Source: Hermatobates lingyangjiaoensis
Lineage: Eukaryota > Arthropoda > Insecta > Hemiptera > Hermatobatidae
Direction: 5' to 3'
Assembly (NCBI GenBank): GCA_026182355.1
Contig: JAPFBL010001617.1
Coordinates: forward strand, 9,319,501-9,383,500
DNA length: 64,000 bases
The translations under genes were made by a program, and so were the position numbers. The notes beneath the pieces were generated by a model. The model had not been told where the DNA came from. It searched no databases and saw nothing but the letters and a program-made list of their open reading frames with translations. This document shows positions 1 to 11,312 of this stretch, piece by piece. Position 1 is the first letter of the stretch. Every line of letters begins with the position of its first letter.

Positions 1-234
1 CATTTTTATGTAGAAAGAGAACATAACAGTAATGAAAGTTCCAACAAATACAGATACTAGCTCGGATTAACAAAAAAATTGAAAAGAATTTCAAGACAAA
101 ATTCATAGTTGTAATCCAAGATTTATCAATCACTACCTCTCCATTTTGTAAATACTGTACGAAGAATTATTAAATATTAGTATGTAAATATTAAAATATT
201 CTAATAAACCAATTAAATGAAACGATTCCACGAA

Positions 235-432
235 CTAAATAAACTATATCGACACAAAGAACACACAGAAATGAAACAGAAACTCACTACTATATTTCGA
301 TGTCCTCGTCATCAGAAAGATAGAAACGAGTCCCTCCGCAAGCAGACAACGTCTGACCGGTGGTCTTTAAGGAGCACAGAACAGTGTAGCCAACTTACGG
401 AGGGAGAGGAGACAAGGATACATAAAGAAATA
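235..432 (-). mobile_element. PLE-associated repeat fragment, family eta
   Basis: Read on the minus strand, this block is closely related to 8963-9115 and, in parts, to 655-830 and 32600-32700. Shared landmarks are the 'tatccttgtctcc' start, 'ttggctacactg', and a segment with CTGATGACGAGG, ATCGAAATATAG and TAGTGAGTTTCTG. The last part resembles the hammerhead layout of the other PLE families, but the helix II pairing is poor. I infer a decayed Penelope-like element end. No protein similarity is visible in this copy. Confidence 0.45.
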
Positions 433-469
433 AAAGCAAAATAAATTATAACGAATGAAAAAAAAAACT

Positions 470-596
470 ATTAGCACAGGTGAAAAACCCAAACAAAAAT
501 AAAAATTAAAATAAAAATAGAAATAAAAAATAAAAATAAGTAAGTAAATAAAAGATACACTAAGATACTAAAATAAATAAAAGGAATAATCAACGA
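470..596. repeat. A-rich low-complexity tract
   Basis: A run of short 'aaaataaa' variants with occasional t or g. It could be a decayed poly-A tail or microsatellite. No gene signal is seen here. Confidence 0.6.
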
Positions 597-654
597 TTGA
601 GGTTAAGCCCAGGAGCAGATCCAACACCCAGAAGACTAATAAGAGCTTTTTCTA

Positions 655-830
655 TAAACTATATTGACACAAAGAACACACAGAAACTCACTACTATAGT
701 TCGATGTCTTAAGAGTCGTTTTCTGTCTGCGGAGGGACTCGTTTCTATCTTCCTGATGACGAGGACATCGAAATATAGTAGTGTGTTTCTGTTTCATTTC
801 TGTGTGTTCTTTGTGTCAATATAAAATATT
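655..830. mobile_element. Rearranged inverted fragment of family eta
   Basis: The first part (655-705) repeats the eta block in the same orientation as 235-300. From about 722 the sequence switches to the reverse complement of 235-350, so the two blocks form an inverted pair about 400 bases apart. The minus-to-plus switch falls near 706-722. This is the fold-back layout also seen in the clearer PLE relics of this window. Confidence 0.45.
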
Positions 831-1639
831 CTAATAAATATATATAGCTTTTAAAAGATATATTACTTTTTTCTTAATTTTTTTGTACTTGAAACAATGA
901 AACTGTCAGTAAAATAATGCCTTATTAAAAATTAAGGTATAAAAATTGAAACTAAAAAAAAAGTAAAAGTTACTATGAAAGCTAGCTCGATGTTTATAAA
1001 CAAACTGAACTTGTTAAAAAGAATGGACAAAAGCCTATGATCTATGAAATGAGGTGGATCTCAAAGTTTGAAGAAACGAAAGTGAAAAGTGGTGATAAAT
1101 GTTGCCAGTCTGTTTGGAAGGTTAAAACTTTATTTATGGACTCACATATATCTCTACATTGATGTTCCAGTTAGCTATGTTTCCTGTAGACCTTTCATAA
1201 CAAATTTAGGCTGCCTATAATTTAGGATTGTTCATTTTAAGCCAAAAAATATTCGTAACAGTTATAGTAGTAGTGGATGTTTTGAAGAGCTGATATACAG
1301 TGAAGGCTCAAGAAAAAATAAATTGAAAAGTTTGCTGCTTTCAAATAGTCAGTAGAACAGTCTAACAAAAATAAGTATATGGAAATATGCATCCATCAAA
1401 AATATCACAATAAACCCACCTTCTTCAATCAAAGAAATCACCACAATGATAAATGTGAAAGATTTCTTTGTTTTTATAAAAAAAAAACAAAAATCTGAAG
1501 TGGCCGGCCTACTCTCAACATTACTGTGACTAAGCATAATATACAACTCCTTAACAAACCACTGATGTTTTGTTTTATTTAATATGGCTACACATACATT
1601 TTAATCAATATGTCATTTGTTTAAATAGAGAGTCCATTG
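831..1639. other. No feature recognised
   Basis: AT-rich sequence without convincing ORFs, repeats shared with the rest of the window, or RNA genes. Confidence 0.5.
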
Positions 1640-2380
1640 TTCGTATTATCATTTCAAGACAAATTTTCAGTTTTTACGGTTACATTGCCTGTTGCGATAA
1701 TCAGAATTCAATAACATTTTTTTTTAATTGAAAATTTTAGGTTTAATTTTTTGACAAAATTTCAATGTTCTATAGTCAGCGTATTAAAAGTTCAACATTT
1801 TATGATATAATAAAATGTACTATAACTATTTTCTGGTTAAATTAATTCCAAAAAATATTCCTCAACTAATCTCCACATAATGTGCTATTTTTAGGTATAA
1901 CTTCATTTTTATCTGTCAAACGGTATGGCTTGCACATGCCTCCCAAGCTTTCAGATTCAATCATAAGACAAAAATTTTGCATTTTATTTTAAAAAAATAT
2001 TCCACTTGTTCTAAAAATCTGAGGATTTTTTCAAGTATTCTATCTATTTCTTGGATGATATTGCTAAAATTTCAAGAGGCTAGTAGTTTAGAAGAAAAAA
2101 AATGTCCTTTAAAAATACATGTTGAATAAAAAAGTAAGTTTTCGATCATGTAATGAACAATAGGGCACATCTTCACCATAAGGCCCATTTTGTGTAAAAT
2201 AAGAATTTGATCCATCTAAGACTGTGGACTGTGGCATGCCCACAAACTTTTGGATACATTCTCACCCACCCAGCCACACACATAGACATCATAGAAAAAA
2301 TTTCAAAAAAATACAGTCAAAGTCTCGAAATTGAATTTTTTCATGAAAATTTGACTATACCTATAAAAAAGTAATTAATT
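1640..2380 (-). repeat. Dispersed repeat family D, copy 1
   Basis: The minus strand carries the family order: a 5' end near 'tatagtcaaattttcatg', then a 'gatgtctatgtgtgtgg' segment, 'tatccaaaagtttgtgggc', 'gatggatcaaattcttatt', 'ttatggtgaagatgtgccc', 'ctgaaagcttgggaggcatg', and a distal part with 'aatagcacattatgtgg'. The same order occurs at 4825-5680, 6905-7650, 16915-17720 and 53884-54640. No coding potential survives. The family class is unknown; an old non-autonomous transposon or retroposon is possible. Confidence 0.6.
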
Positions 2381-4824
2381 TAGTTAATCAAGTTATCTTT
2401 AAACCTATTTCATTTATGGTTGTAGTGATATCATTTTAGAAATGAATAATGAAAAATGAAACGGATCTGAAAGACAATTAATTAAATCATCACAAGAAAA
2501 ACACAAAGAAAAAACTCATAGAAGACTTAAATATTTCAACATTCATCGTCATCAGTGAGAGATGTTCATGGCTTGAGAGTTATACCAACTTACCTTTCTA
2601 ATATGATTCATAGCTGCATCTGCCTAGTTTATGTTTCTTATTCCACCGGATTGTGAGAGAACTTCGTAGAATAGTATACCTTGGGACAGATTATTTTTTC
2701 CGCGGAGCTCGCAGGTTGTGAAAAGCAATAGACCTTTATTCTATCCGTTCCTCCTCCTCATTCACTTCCTATTACCTGCCATCTCTTATAGAAACCTCCA
2801 AATTTTAATCATTTATTCTTCCATAAAGCTGTTAAACACTCTCAGACCAATCTAAGAAGTCCAGGTAAGCAAAGATGTGAACGCTGTAGTTTACCTGTTT
2901 CTTCATTAACTTGTCTACATTTTATAATTTTTCTTTGAAATAAAAAATTGAAATGAAATGAAGAGATTAGTTGGTCTCAAAGTGTACAGTTTTGAGGTAA
3001 CCGTAAGGAGGATACTCCTATCGTACTTTTTCCCCAATCGTACAATGTCAGAGTCTTAAAATCTAGTAACAGCAGATAATACTCGTATATCCTGTTTCTT
3101 TGAATGGTAACAGTCACTGTAGTAATACTTTTCCTCCTTTCCGTCCATGACAGTGTCTGTCCTCTGCACTGAACTCGGTAAGATACATCATATGCAGGTT
3201 TAATAAACCTGCATATAATGCTTAGTAAGCACCATGATAAGTTTACATATGAATAATCATAATCCTTAGGCAGTCGATATAACAACCTTCACGGCAATTT
3301 TAATTTTAAGTTTTAATAAATGATTAAACATTCATACATTAGTTTTGAATTACATACAATTTACTGTGAATGTTAACCCTCAACTAATTTTGAACAATCA
3401 TTATGTATGACAACTTTTATATATAAATTAAATTTATTCATTTTTTAAATCGTTATAGTCAATGGAATAATAATTATAAAAAACAGGGACGTTACATACC
3501 AATTAAGAATATCCAACATACTCAGGCCTAGAGGAGTTCTTTGTTATCGTGATTCGTCACACAGTAATTAACAGTAATTCGTAACATAAATTCAGTTGGA
3601 ATGAGTTTTTTAAAATAACTTACACATTTGTTGTACGTTCCTACTACCTTTAATCTATCTGCTTCTTCTTCATCCATTCTTCAATTGCTCTAATCTTTTC
3701 CAAACGATCCACTCTCTCATTCCCCTGTATTCCCTTGTTTCAATATATTTACACCTATATAAGAGGAAGTTATTCTTACTGGTATCATTATACATGTTTG
3801 TCGCATTGGTACTAGACTGAAATCATTATCTTGTAATCAAGAAGACTTCTTTCAAGGTATTCATTTGTAAAAAATTCAACGACCTTGCAAAATCTATGGT
3901 TACACTAAATATTCTTTGCATTACGATTGTAATAATCCATTCTGAAGTTTCTAGAATAAGAAATGTATATTACTGCTGATTCAATAGATTGTAAGTATAT
4001 TCTATCAACAGTACTTTCAAAGAAGATTAGAGTAATTTTTTTAACCCTTAAAGATTTTTCTATTTTGTTCAACCACTAATTCGGTTATGGTAGATACTTT
4101 AACTAAAACTTCTCGTGTTATTATAGATAGTACATTTGTCATTTTTTATGTAATTATTCCAATATTGCTGATCTGATATCGTAACCTCAAGAAAAAATCC
4201 TGTTTAATTCTTTTATACCTTAAATTTTTTTACCTGATTCTACTGTTCTGTCCTTGTGATGGGTATGTTGTCCCTTAATGAAGATACTCATTTGCTTAAA
4301 ACTTCTCGTGTACTAAAGATAGAACTTTTGTCATTTTTAAAGCAATATTCCTTATCTAATATTATATGGTCATGGAATAATGTTTTTTGATAATATCTAC
4401 TAATAAATTCAAAATTTATAGGACCATACACAAGAAGTGGTGACAAATAGAAGCCGTATTGTTATAAAAAATGAAATAGTACCTTCCTTATGCTCCAATA
4501 TTCCCAAAAATAATGGAGCTATTAAACAAACAAATATATATCACAATATATGAATGATAATTAGATATGTTGAAGGGTACGGCATGTAGACTGATTGAAG
4601 CATTCTCGCTTGCCACCCATTAGTCACCCTAGAGAGCATCCTAAAATATTTTCTTCTTTGGAGTTTGCTTATATACATTGTATTATTATATATACAATGG
4701 CGGTATGTACAATAAAATACCGCCAAGTATTTTATTGTTCTTACATTTATATCAAATTATTAAAATATCTTTCTTAATTCTTTTTTATTCAATCTTAAAA
4801 AAAAATCTGTCCTACTGGATTTTT
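2381..4824. other. Mostly featureless AT-rich DNA with one perfect palindrome
   Basis: No gene or transposon is recognised. A near-perfect 27-base palindrome occurs at 3190-3216 (13-base arms around 'atatgcaggttta', single-base centre). A smaller 9-bp hairpin lies at 4698-4725. Confidence 0.5.
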
Positions 4825-4965
4825 TTACTTTACTATAAGTGAAGTACAGTGATCGTGAAAAAATTCAATCCCGAGATCTTGACGGAATTACATGTTTTGA
4901 GGTCCCAGAAGTCGTTTTATGAAGTTTTTTTCGATGATGATGATGATGATGGTGATGGTGATGAT

Positions 4966-5007
<42 letters not shown>

Positions 5008-5680
5008 CGTGGTTGGGTGGGTGAGTATGTATCCAAAGATTGTGAACAAGCTACGGTCCAGAATCTTTGATGGACCAGGTTGATTCTTTACACAAAAATG
5101 GGCCTTATGGAGCTTCTAGTGTAGATGATCCCTACTGTTTGGGAGCAATTATGCATAACACGAATTTGACAAAAACCTGTTTATAGACTACATTTTTTTT
5201 CTCCTAAACTATTCATTCTAGAGATTTCAGATTTCGGCATTATCTTTGAGGTTGCAAATGCAAGAAACGAAAAATATACTCGGATTTTTAAAACAACGGA
5301 AAAATTTTTTTCAACAAAATGTAAAAATGTTGACTTATAATTCAATCTGAAAGCTTGTGAGAGCGATACAAACCGCACAGTTTGATGGATTAAAATGAAA
5401 CTATACCTAAAACTAAAAATAAAACATTATATGGAGAATGAGTTTATATAATTTTTTTCCCAATTACATTCACCAAAGTGGCATTTTTGTACATTTTCTG
5501 TTTTCAGAAAATGTTTTCTTGACGCTAAAGGGCTCTTAAAAAAAATTTTAAAATTTTGCCTAAAAATGGAACAAAAAATTAACAGTTAAGGAAATTTCAA
5601 TCAACTGAACAATGATTTAAGGAAAGAACAATAAAGCTATAAAACTGATTGTTTATCCTAGACTACAGATGACCTATACT
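4825..5680 (+). repeat. Dispersed repeat family D, copy 2
   Basis: It begins with 'tttactttactataagtg', followed by 'gatcgtgaaaaaattc', 'catgttttgaggtccc' and an internal GAT/TG microsatellite at about 4935-5005. It continues through the 'atggaccaggttgattc' and 'gggagcaattatgc' blocks to 'caataaagctataaaactg'. This is one of the most complete copies in the window. Small ORFs across it are not conserved between copies. Confidence 0.65.
4966..5003 (+). repeat. (TG)n microsatellite inside family D
   Basis: An uninterrupted TG run at the same relative position where other D copies have (TG)n or its remnants (29410-29490). The microsatellite therefore belongs to the element. Confidence 0.85.
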
Positions 5681-6904
5681 TGTCAAATTTATTGATATTA
5701 TTTTACATTGACATATAATTTTTTTGATTGAATCCACTGAAATAAAATTGATGCTTATAATGAACAAATTGAAATAATTTATCGAATTATATGAGATATA
5801 GGCGGAATAATATTTTTACACGTATAAAATCACCGCCAATAAACATGAATTTCTGTTGCTTTCCATTGTATGATGGATTTGTCTCATAAAATACTCTAAT
5901 CAAACTATGTATTGCACTTTTGAACAAAACTTAATATCAGTTGAAAATTATTTTGTGTTTATAAATCATAGTATCTTTGGATAATATTGAAGTGTGAGGA
6001 ATGGACTCTTCCCTCAAGAAAGAGGAGTTATGTTTGGTGACAAATATCCAGTTCTTCCACTATTCTAGTCTAATAATTCTTATCTATTATTTTAAAAAAA
6101 TAGAAGCTCCCAGCTATAAAAGTTTTAAATTATACTGAATAGCTGGCTTTGACTTTGATATGAGTATGTAAATCTGGTTAATTACTAATACTTTTTCTTT
6201 CAATATACATTCACAGGAACCATATAACAGAGTACAGCACGCAGGAAAAAAATAACACTCGCTCAGAATGAATTGGTATGTATGATTTTTGACAAAGAGA
6301 AAGAAAAATGGTCTTTATTAAATATTAGGAAGCCATAAAATTCCCAGTATAATAATTTTATAGAAGACCAAAAATGTAAAATATAATCAAAATTGGAAAC
6401 ATTCTTTGAGCAATAATAAATGTAATTATTCTACCTCTTAGATTAAAAGTTATTTCATTACATTTTTTTTATACATGTCTGACGTTTTTCAGATAAAGTA
6501 AGAATATTTCCAAGTTTTAAATAGGAAAATTTGTCTTAAATATTCAATGTAGAAGGAGGTCAGGTATACTATGTGAGAGATCGACTGGCTATTGGAACAA
6601 AAGATATGTTCTCCTGTAAGAGATTATTTCATAACACGAAATCTTCACTTTCACTTTTTAAAAATGTTATTACTGCTGTAGTTATACTAATGATATTATA
6701 TGCATTAGTGGTGTGATATACAAAAATAAGCATATATATTGTAAGTGGACCAATCACTATCTGTATTATCTCCAAGAATGAAAGACTAATAAACCTCTCT
6801 CATTTAGACATTTATATGATACCTAAATAGAACTTCATATATTATATACCCAAGAAGTATGATATTATGCTTACTTATAGTAAAGTTGAGTGTAGGCCAC
6901 TCCT
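5681..6904. other. No feature recognised
   Basis: AT-rich sequence. No shared repeat, conserved ORF or RNA gene was found. Confidence 0.45.
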
Positions 6905-7650
6905 AATTTTTTTTCAGTGCAAACAAGTGCAACAAGTAATCCATTAAGTTTTCAGTTTTTATAGCTTCATTGTCTTTTCAGGTTACCGAAATTAATTGAT
7001 ATTTTTTATATGTTCATTTTAATTTGATTTTTTTCAAAAAATCTTACATTTTGCGTAAACAGATTTTCTGAAAAAACCACAACACCCATTTTGTCCATGT
7101 AATTTTGACAACAAGACATTCAACTGAACCCCTCAAAATATGCTATTTCTGGGTATAATTTCATTACGATCTGTTAAATAGTGTTACCTCTATGGCACCC
7201 ACAAACTTTTATAATGAATTATAGGTCTACAATTTTACACGTTATAGCAAAACTGACCTTTCTAGTTATTCAAAATTCTGAGATTTTTTTCCATTGAGTT
7301 ATTTTATAATAAAAGCTTTTACATTCAAAAACTACGTAGACTATAAGGAAAAAAATGATGTATAATAACACATTTTGCCCAAAAATGTAACTTTCCCAAT
7401 ATACAATAATGCTCCCGAACAATAGGGTACATACATCTACACTAGAGGGCCAAATTTTTGTTAAAATGTCAATTTAATTCATCAAACTTTGTTGATTACA
7501 GCGTTCATACAGTTTTTTGGGTACACAACAATCCATAGGTATCATCGAAGAAATGTCAAAAAAGGACCTTGGGGACCTCAAAACATATAAATCCGTCAAA
7601 ATATCGAGATTTAATTTCTTCATTATCGCTATACTCTACTTATAAAGTAA
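6905..7650 (-). repeat. Dispersed repeat family D, copy 3
   Basis: Minus-strand copy running from 'actttataagtagagtatagcg' variants near 7650 down to the distal 'tatagcttcattgtc' near 6965. It contains the conserved blocks 'tcgagattt', 'ttttgaggtccccaaggtcc', 'gatgatacctatgg' and 'atgtaccctattgttcgg'. The TG tract has almost vanished in this copy. Confidence 0.6.
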
Positions 7651-7961
7651 AAAAGTACTCATTTTCCAACAAAAACTGACAGAAGTGAGTAATATTCATT
7701 CTCACATTAGCGTTCATTTGGGGTAGAATTCATCAGAAAAAAATAGAATTCTGAAATAACTGTAAATATGAATTCAGTCATTTTGGGATTGAATATTTGT
7801 TTATTTGTTAAATACGAGCATTCTCTCCATATTTAATCCTTTCAAAAGCATTAATAACAAACAAATGTCTAAAAGAAAATGATTTCCCTTAGTGATTGAT
7901 CCATTTTAAAACAGATGTCAGTATCAATCCTTGTTACAATGAAAGAAAAAAAGGCGTTTTA

Positions 7962-8040
7962 GGATGAGAAGGTGACAAATGAGACAGAGGGTGGATACTG
8001 TTTAGGGCAAAGGGTGGACGGGTGGGTGGCGGCCGTACAG
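7962..8040 (+). CDS. Weak candidate internal exon, product unknown
   Basis: A GC-rich island (about 55% against 30% around it) ends in a textbook splice donor: cggccgtacag at the end, then gtaagtgagg. A possible acceptor (ggcgttttag) precedes the segment. Between them one frame is open for 26 codons (starting DEKVTNETEGG and ending DGWVAAVQ). The polypyrimidine tract is poor and I do not recognise the peptide. A promoter-like island or a transposon remnant would explain the composition equally well. Confidence 0.2.
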
Positions 8041-8200
8041 GTAAGTGAGGAATGTCGCCGAGACACTTGTCGCCAGTGGACAATACTACGGCGCCAACCG
8101 GCCCCCGCCTTTCTAATCCCACATCTCCGCAAACCCGACCTTGACGAACCTCCTCCCACATCCCACTTCACACTGACACTTTTTTTACTCAGATTCTATA
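8041..8200. other. GC-rich island flank
   Basis: CpG-containing, pyrimidine-rich sequence ('ggcgccaaccggcccccgcc' and C-rich runs) continuing from the candidate exon. It could be promoter or intron-edge sequence. No motif is decisive. Confidence 0.3.
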
Positions 8201-8962
8201 TATTAATTCTGAACAACCACTAGATAAATAAGAAAGAATATAAGATTCTAAAATCAAATTTCAGTAACTTAAATCATTCGGGATGGACGAGAGATTCTGA
8301 CACATATATAAACTAAAGATTCAGAAATACATTGATGTCATCATTTTTTGGTCTCTCTGAATATTTCTCTTCCTCCTAATTCTACAATAATATGGACTTT
8401 ATACCATAGCGTTACAGATAATACAATCAGATCTGTTACCCCAAGCATCAACAGATCTCTGTATGCCACTCAATTTAGTGCAAAGAATTCTTGAAGAAAA
8501 TATATACAGTCATACATAAAACTGAGTGAAATATAGTTTTTAATTAATAATCAAAGAAAGAAGACCAATAGTTTATAAGTCCTTAAAGGGAAAATTAATC
8601 AGCTTCATAGCCTTGTAGCTTCTACCTGCTACAGAACTGTATCTACGAAAGTAAAGATAAACGGTCTTGATCTATCTTCATAACATTATATAATAGCTCT
8701 AATTTAAATTACAAAATCTACATGTAAAAATATATGCCGCTGTGAAAATCCATTCATGTTATCAAATGCTGAAGACCAGACAAAAGGGTGTAGTTATATT
8801 GATTTATAACTGAACTTCTTTGTTAACGACAGTTAACGAACTATAATTTTCTTTACTTATTTATTTTACATTTATAGTTCGTTTTTAATCAATTTTATTA
8901 TTTTTTTGTAATCATTTAAATGTTTTTACTCATTTATGTATTTTTTTTATTATTATCTTATT

Positions 8963-9115
8963 TATCCTTGTCTCCCTTCTCTCCAGATGTTGGCTACACT
9001 GACTGAGTGCCTCTTCAATAAGACTTCACTTCAGTCGTCGCTTGTCTTCGCAGAAACTTTCTATCCGATAACGAGGTAATCGAAACATAATAGTGAGTTT
9101 CTGTGATTTATTTTA
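8963..9115 (+). mobile_element. PLE-associated repeat fragment, family eta
   Basis: Plus-strand counterpart of 235-432, sharing 'tatccttgtctccc', 'gttggctacactg', 'atcgaaacataatagtgag' and the following 'tttctgtga'. It leads directly into hammerhead-bearing PLE pieces at 9157 and 9298, so the whole 8963-9470 block is a mosaic of PLE ends. Confidence 0.45.
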
Positions 9116-9156
9116 TGTTTGTTATGTTCAAACTACAATAAGAAATGAGAAAAAAA

Positions 9157-9199
9157 GACTAACGTCTTTCAACGGTAACAAGCGGTCTTCGTCAGAGTC
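9157..9199 (-). ncRNA. Hammerhead ribozyme motif, family beta, decayed
   Basis: The minus strand reads GACU, CUGACGA, one A, then GACCG with a loop and CCGUU, then GAAAGACGUU and AGUC. Stem I (GACU/AGUC) is intact. Helix II has a mismatch and the stem III palindrome is disturbed compared with the intact copies at 30248-30355. Known function of the family: self-cleavage of PLE transcripts. This copy is probably inactive. Confidence 0.6.
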
Positions 9200-9297
9200 A
9201 AATCTCAACAGTCTAGTAGAAGGTTTTGTCCGGTTAAGAATGTTGTTCCTTTAAATAATGTAAATTTCATTTTCTTAGTTAAAAAGTTCTTACTTCT

Positions 9298-9337
9298 GCC
9301 TATTAAAAAGGTTTTAAAATAAGACCGAAACGTCGGC
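9298..9337 (+). ncRNA. Hammerhead-like motif, family zeta, decayed
   Basis: It keeps the zeta 3' half: a helix II strand ending GACC, then GAAACGUC, then GGC pairing with GCC at 9298-9300. The CUGANGA box has degenerated to an A/T-rich string. Compare the intact zeta copy at 14119-14156. Confidence 0.45.
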
Positions 9338-9448
9338 AATGAGTTTGATTTTTGAACCTACAAAAATTACCGATTAGATAACACACCTATCCTATCAAAC
9401 AGTCGATATATTATTGAATTATATATTATATAATTATATATTATTGAA

Positions 9449-9472
9449 TATATATATATATATATATATATT
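9449..9472. repeat. (TA)n microsatellite
   Basis: A TA run bordering the palindromic PLE relic that follows. Confidence 0.85.
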
Positions 9473-9579
9473 GTAAAAGTTGGAAGCAGTCCTTCATTTA
9501 AACACATAATTTCTCCAGTTTTTGGAATTCCTTCCTCGTTTATTCATTAAAACTATAAAGTTTATCACCAATATTGCTA

Positions 9580-9618
9580 GTCGACATGTTTCGAATGTAC
9601 CACATTCATCATCAGGAC
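9580..9618 (-). ncRNA. Hammerhead ribozyme motif, family alpha
   Basis: On the minus strand: GUC (stem I), CUGAUGA, extra U, GAAUG-loop-CAUUC (perfect helix II), GAA, the palindrome ACAUGU, C as the cleavage-site nucleotide, and GAC closing stem I. All core positions of a hammerhead are present. Stem III is only a 6-nt self-complementary string, the small variant typical of PLEs and thought to act as a dimer. Cleavage would fall after the C at 9583 on the minus strand. Confidence 0.8.
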
Positions 9619-9743
9619 AATAATGAGAGTAATAGTAGGATTGTCAGTTTATATATAAAGGTAGATTACTATTGGAATGTTCATTACTATTTAATCCACC
9701 TCTATATATATACATTGACAATCCTACTATTACTCTCATTATT

Positions 9744-9782
9744 GTCCTGATGATGAATGTGGTACATTAGAAACTTGTCGAC
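9744..9782 (+). ncRNA. Hammerhead ribozyme motif, family alpha
   Basis: The plus-strand partner of the previous motif: GUC, CUGAUGA, U, GAAUG/CAUUA, GAA, ACUUGU, C, GAC. Two substitutions (the last base of helix II and one in the stem III palindrome) weaken it relative to the left arm. Confidence 0.75.
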
Positions 9783-9824
9783 TAGCAATATTGGTGATAA
9801 ACTTTATAGTTTTAAAGAATAGAC

Positions 9825-9905
9825 GAGGAAGTAATTCCAGAAACTGGAGAAATTGAGTAAGAAACAGATACAAGCCAAATATTGGGGCGTTCAAATAATA
9901 AAATA
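9825..9905 (+). pseudogene. Decayed PLE N-terminal reading frame
   Basis: Downstream of the alpha ribozyme one frame reads FQKLEKLSKKQIQAKYWG, preceded by a stop. The KLEK-LSKK core recurs at 11.6, 12.1 and 47.7 kb next to other ribozyme families. In known PLEs the ribozyme lies just upstream of the frame that encodes reverse transcriptase, so this fits the start of that frame. The rest of the gene is absent. Confidence 0.45.
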
Positions 9906-9986
9906 GTTTTGGAAATAGTACCACAGATGTTAGAAAACAATATTATTATAAAAGCTGTCTTACCCCATTTATCGGTGATGTTGCCA

Positions 9987-10021
9987 CCCAACCGGTTTCT
10001 CACGTTCTTCATCTTCAAAGG
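9987..10021 (-). ncRNA. Hammerhead-like motif, family theta
   Basis: Minus strand: CCU, UUGAAGA (first C changed to U), U, a weakened helix II, GAA, the perfect palindrome ACCGGU, U, then GGG. It is recognisable only by comparison with 10358-10393. The changed first core base makes activity unlikely. Confidence 0.5.
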
Positions 10022-10357
10022 ACTGATAACTGTAGAATGCTCCTGGGTTAAATTCCTATGTAACAGGTATTATCAATATCTATTTCTAAATTTCCTATTT
10101 TTAGTCTCAAATTCATTTTATTTATTATTTCATTTTATTTGTTTAAAATTTACATTATCATTCTCAAGTCCGTCCAGTCGTCTTTTTAGATTTATCATTG
10201 AACTGGACAGACTTGAGAACGATAATGTAAATTTTAAAATAATAAAATCATATAATTAATAAAATAAACCTAACACTAACAATAGGAAATTTAGACATTA
10301 TTGTAATTATTTGCTCAAGGGGTATTTATTCAAGGAAGCATTCTACGGTCATCAGTC

Positions 10358-10393
10358 CCTCTTAATGATGTACAACGTGCGAAACCGGTTAGG
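10358..10393 (+). ncRNA. Hammerhead-like motif, family theta
   Basis: Plus strand: CCU, a core altered by an additional base, then GUAC-AAC-GUGC as helix II (one wobble), GAA, ACCGGU, U and AGG. Stem I (CCU/AGG), helix II and the palindrome are intact, but the CUGANGA box is damaged. Confidence 0.5.
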
Positions 10394-10439
10394 CGGCTGT
10401 ATCAGGAATAAAAGAGGTAAGACAGACTTTTATATAACA

Positions 10440-11110
10440 ATATTTTAAATTTTGAAAATGTTATGCATGCAGAGATATATTATCAATAATTATGTGTTAT
10501 GTTTATTAAAATCTTATTTATAAAGAAGAAATGTACCTGTAGGTATACATATATACATTCTCCAAAAACTTCTTAGCCACTTGAGCGATAAAAACTACAG
10601 TGAGGTTCCCATTCCCAAAACATTATCTTCTTAATAGATATCAAATATATTTAGAATCAAAATTCATAAGATCTAAAATGAATTTTGATGCTAAATTATT
10701 TTAGATTTAGTTTTTCTAGGACAGTTTTCTAGGTTCAAATGAAACTATATACCAACATTTTGGTCTTATTTAAAACTTTTTTCATAGACCTAAAATGTAA
10801 AAAAAAATATAATAAATCATTGAACAATTAAACAACCATCAAAAGACGCCAAATTACAACTTACAATGTATTAAAAATTAAATATTGGAGAAACTGAATA
10901 CAAATCCAGTTGTCTATATTTTCCAGCGTAATTTTGCATTGTTTAGTAAAAATTAGTTCTCGGTTAGTGCTATGTGCTATGTAAGGGTGTTTGCAAGCAG
11001 TGTCAATTAACACAACTGGTACTAGCAACGTCTGGAGTCTATCGCAGTGTTGTCTCAACGACAGATGAAATAAAATAAAACCCGGGGAGAGAGGAAGAAT
11101 TTAAAATCTC
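10440..11110. other. No feature recognised
   Basis: AT-rich sequence without a recognised repeat or gene. Confidence 0.4.
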
Positions 11111-11111
11111 T

Positions 11112-11299
11112 CAAGTCACTGTCTAATTCACACCAATGTTTTACCATATCCTTTAAATATAATATGCAAGGTAAACAAATAATTAAAGGTATTTCTAAAA
11201 GAATGTTCACTCTATTAATTAAATAAAGATACTTTTAAATACTTTAAAATACTGTTAAGTATAAGTTTCTACATTACAGATTACTTTATAAACTTTATA
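11112..11299 (+). repeat. Direct repeat, left copy
   Basis: It matches 12530-12705 in the same orientation, from 'cactgtctaattc' through 'ggtaaacaaataattaaa' and 'aataaagatacttttaaata' to 'cagattactttataaact'. The copies differ at roughly one base in ten by eye. The pair flanks about 1.2 kb of PLE debris. Confidence 0.75.
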
Positions 11300-11312
11300 T
11301 TTGCAATAGATT

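Larger units (their letters stand above)
9509..9854. mobile_element. Palindromic PLE end, family alpha
   Basis: Arms 9509-9659 and 9701-9854 are near-perfect reverse complements around a spacer of about 40 bases. Each arm holds one hammerhead motif pointing outward. Downstream of the right-hand ribozyme the translated sequence includes FQKLEKLSKKQIQAKY, similar to the N-terminal stretch of other PLE frames in this window (RKLEKTSKKVVNAE at 47.7 kb). Inverted duplicated ends are a known structural habit of Penelope-like elements. Confidence 0.75.
9946..10436. mobile_element. Palindromic PLE end, family theta
   Basis: The segment folds on itself around about 10189. Outer arms (9946-10060 and 10310-10436) carry ribozyme-like motifs. 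Inner arms (10095-10177 and 10201-10290) match over 'taaaatttacattat' and neighbouring sequence. The two arms differ at many positions, so the element is older than the 30 kb and 48 kb palindromes. Confidence 0.65.

Noticed and set aside
700..795. Hammerhead call for family eta (also 9066-9108, 32620-32665 and 270-318)
   Set aside because: CTGATGA and GAAA are present at a plausible distance, but the best pairing (GAUG/CAUC) consumes core bases and stem I does not pair. Listed only as PLE-associated repeats.
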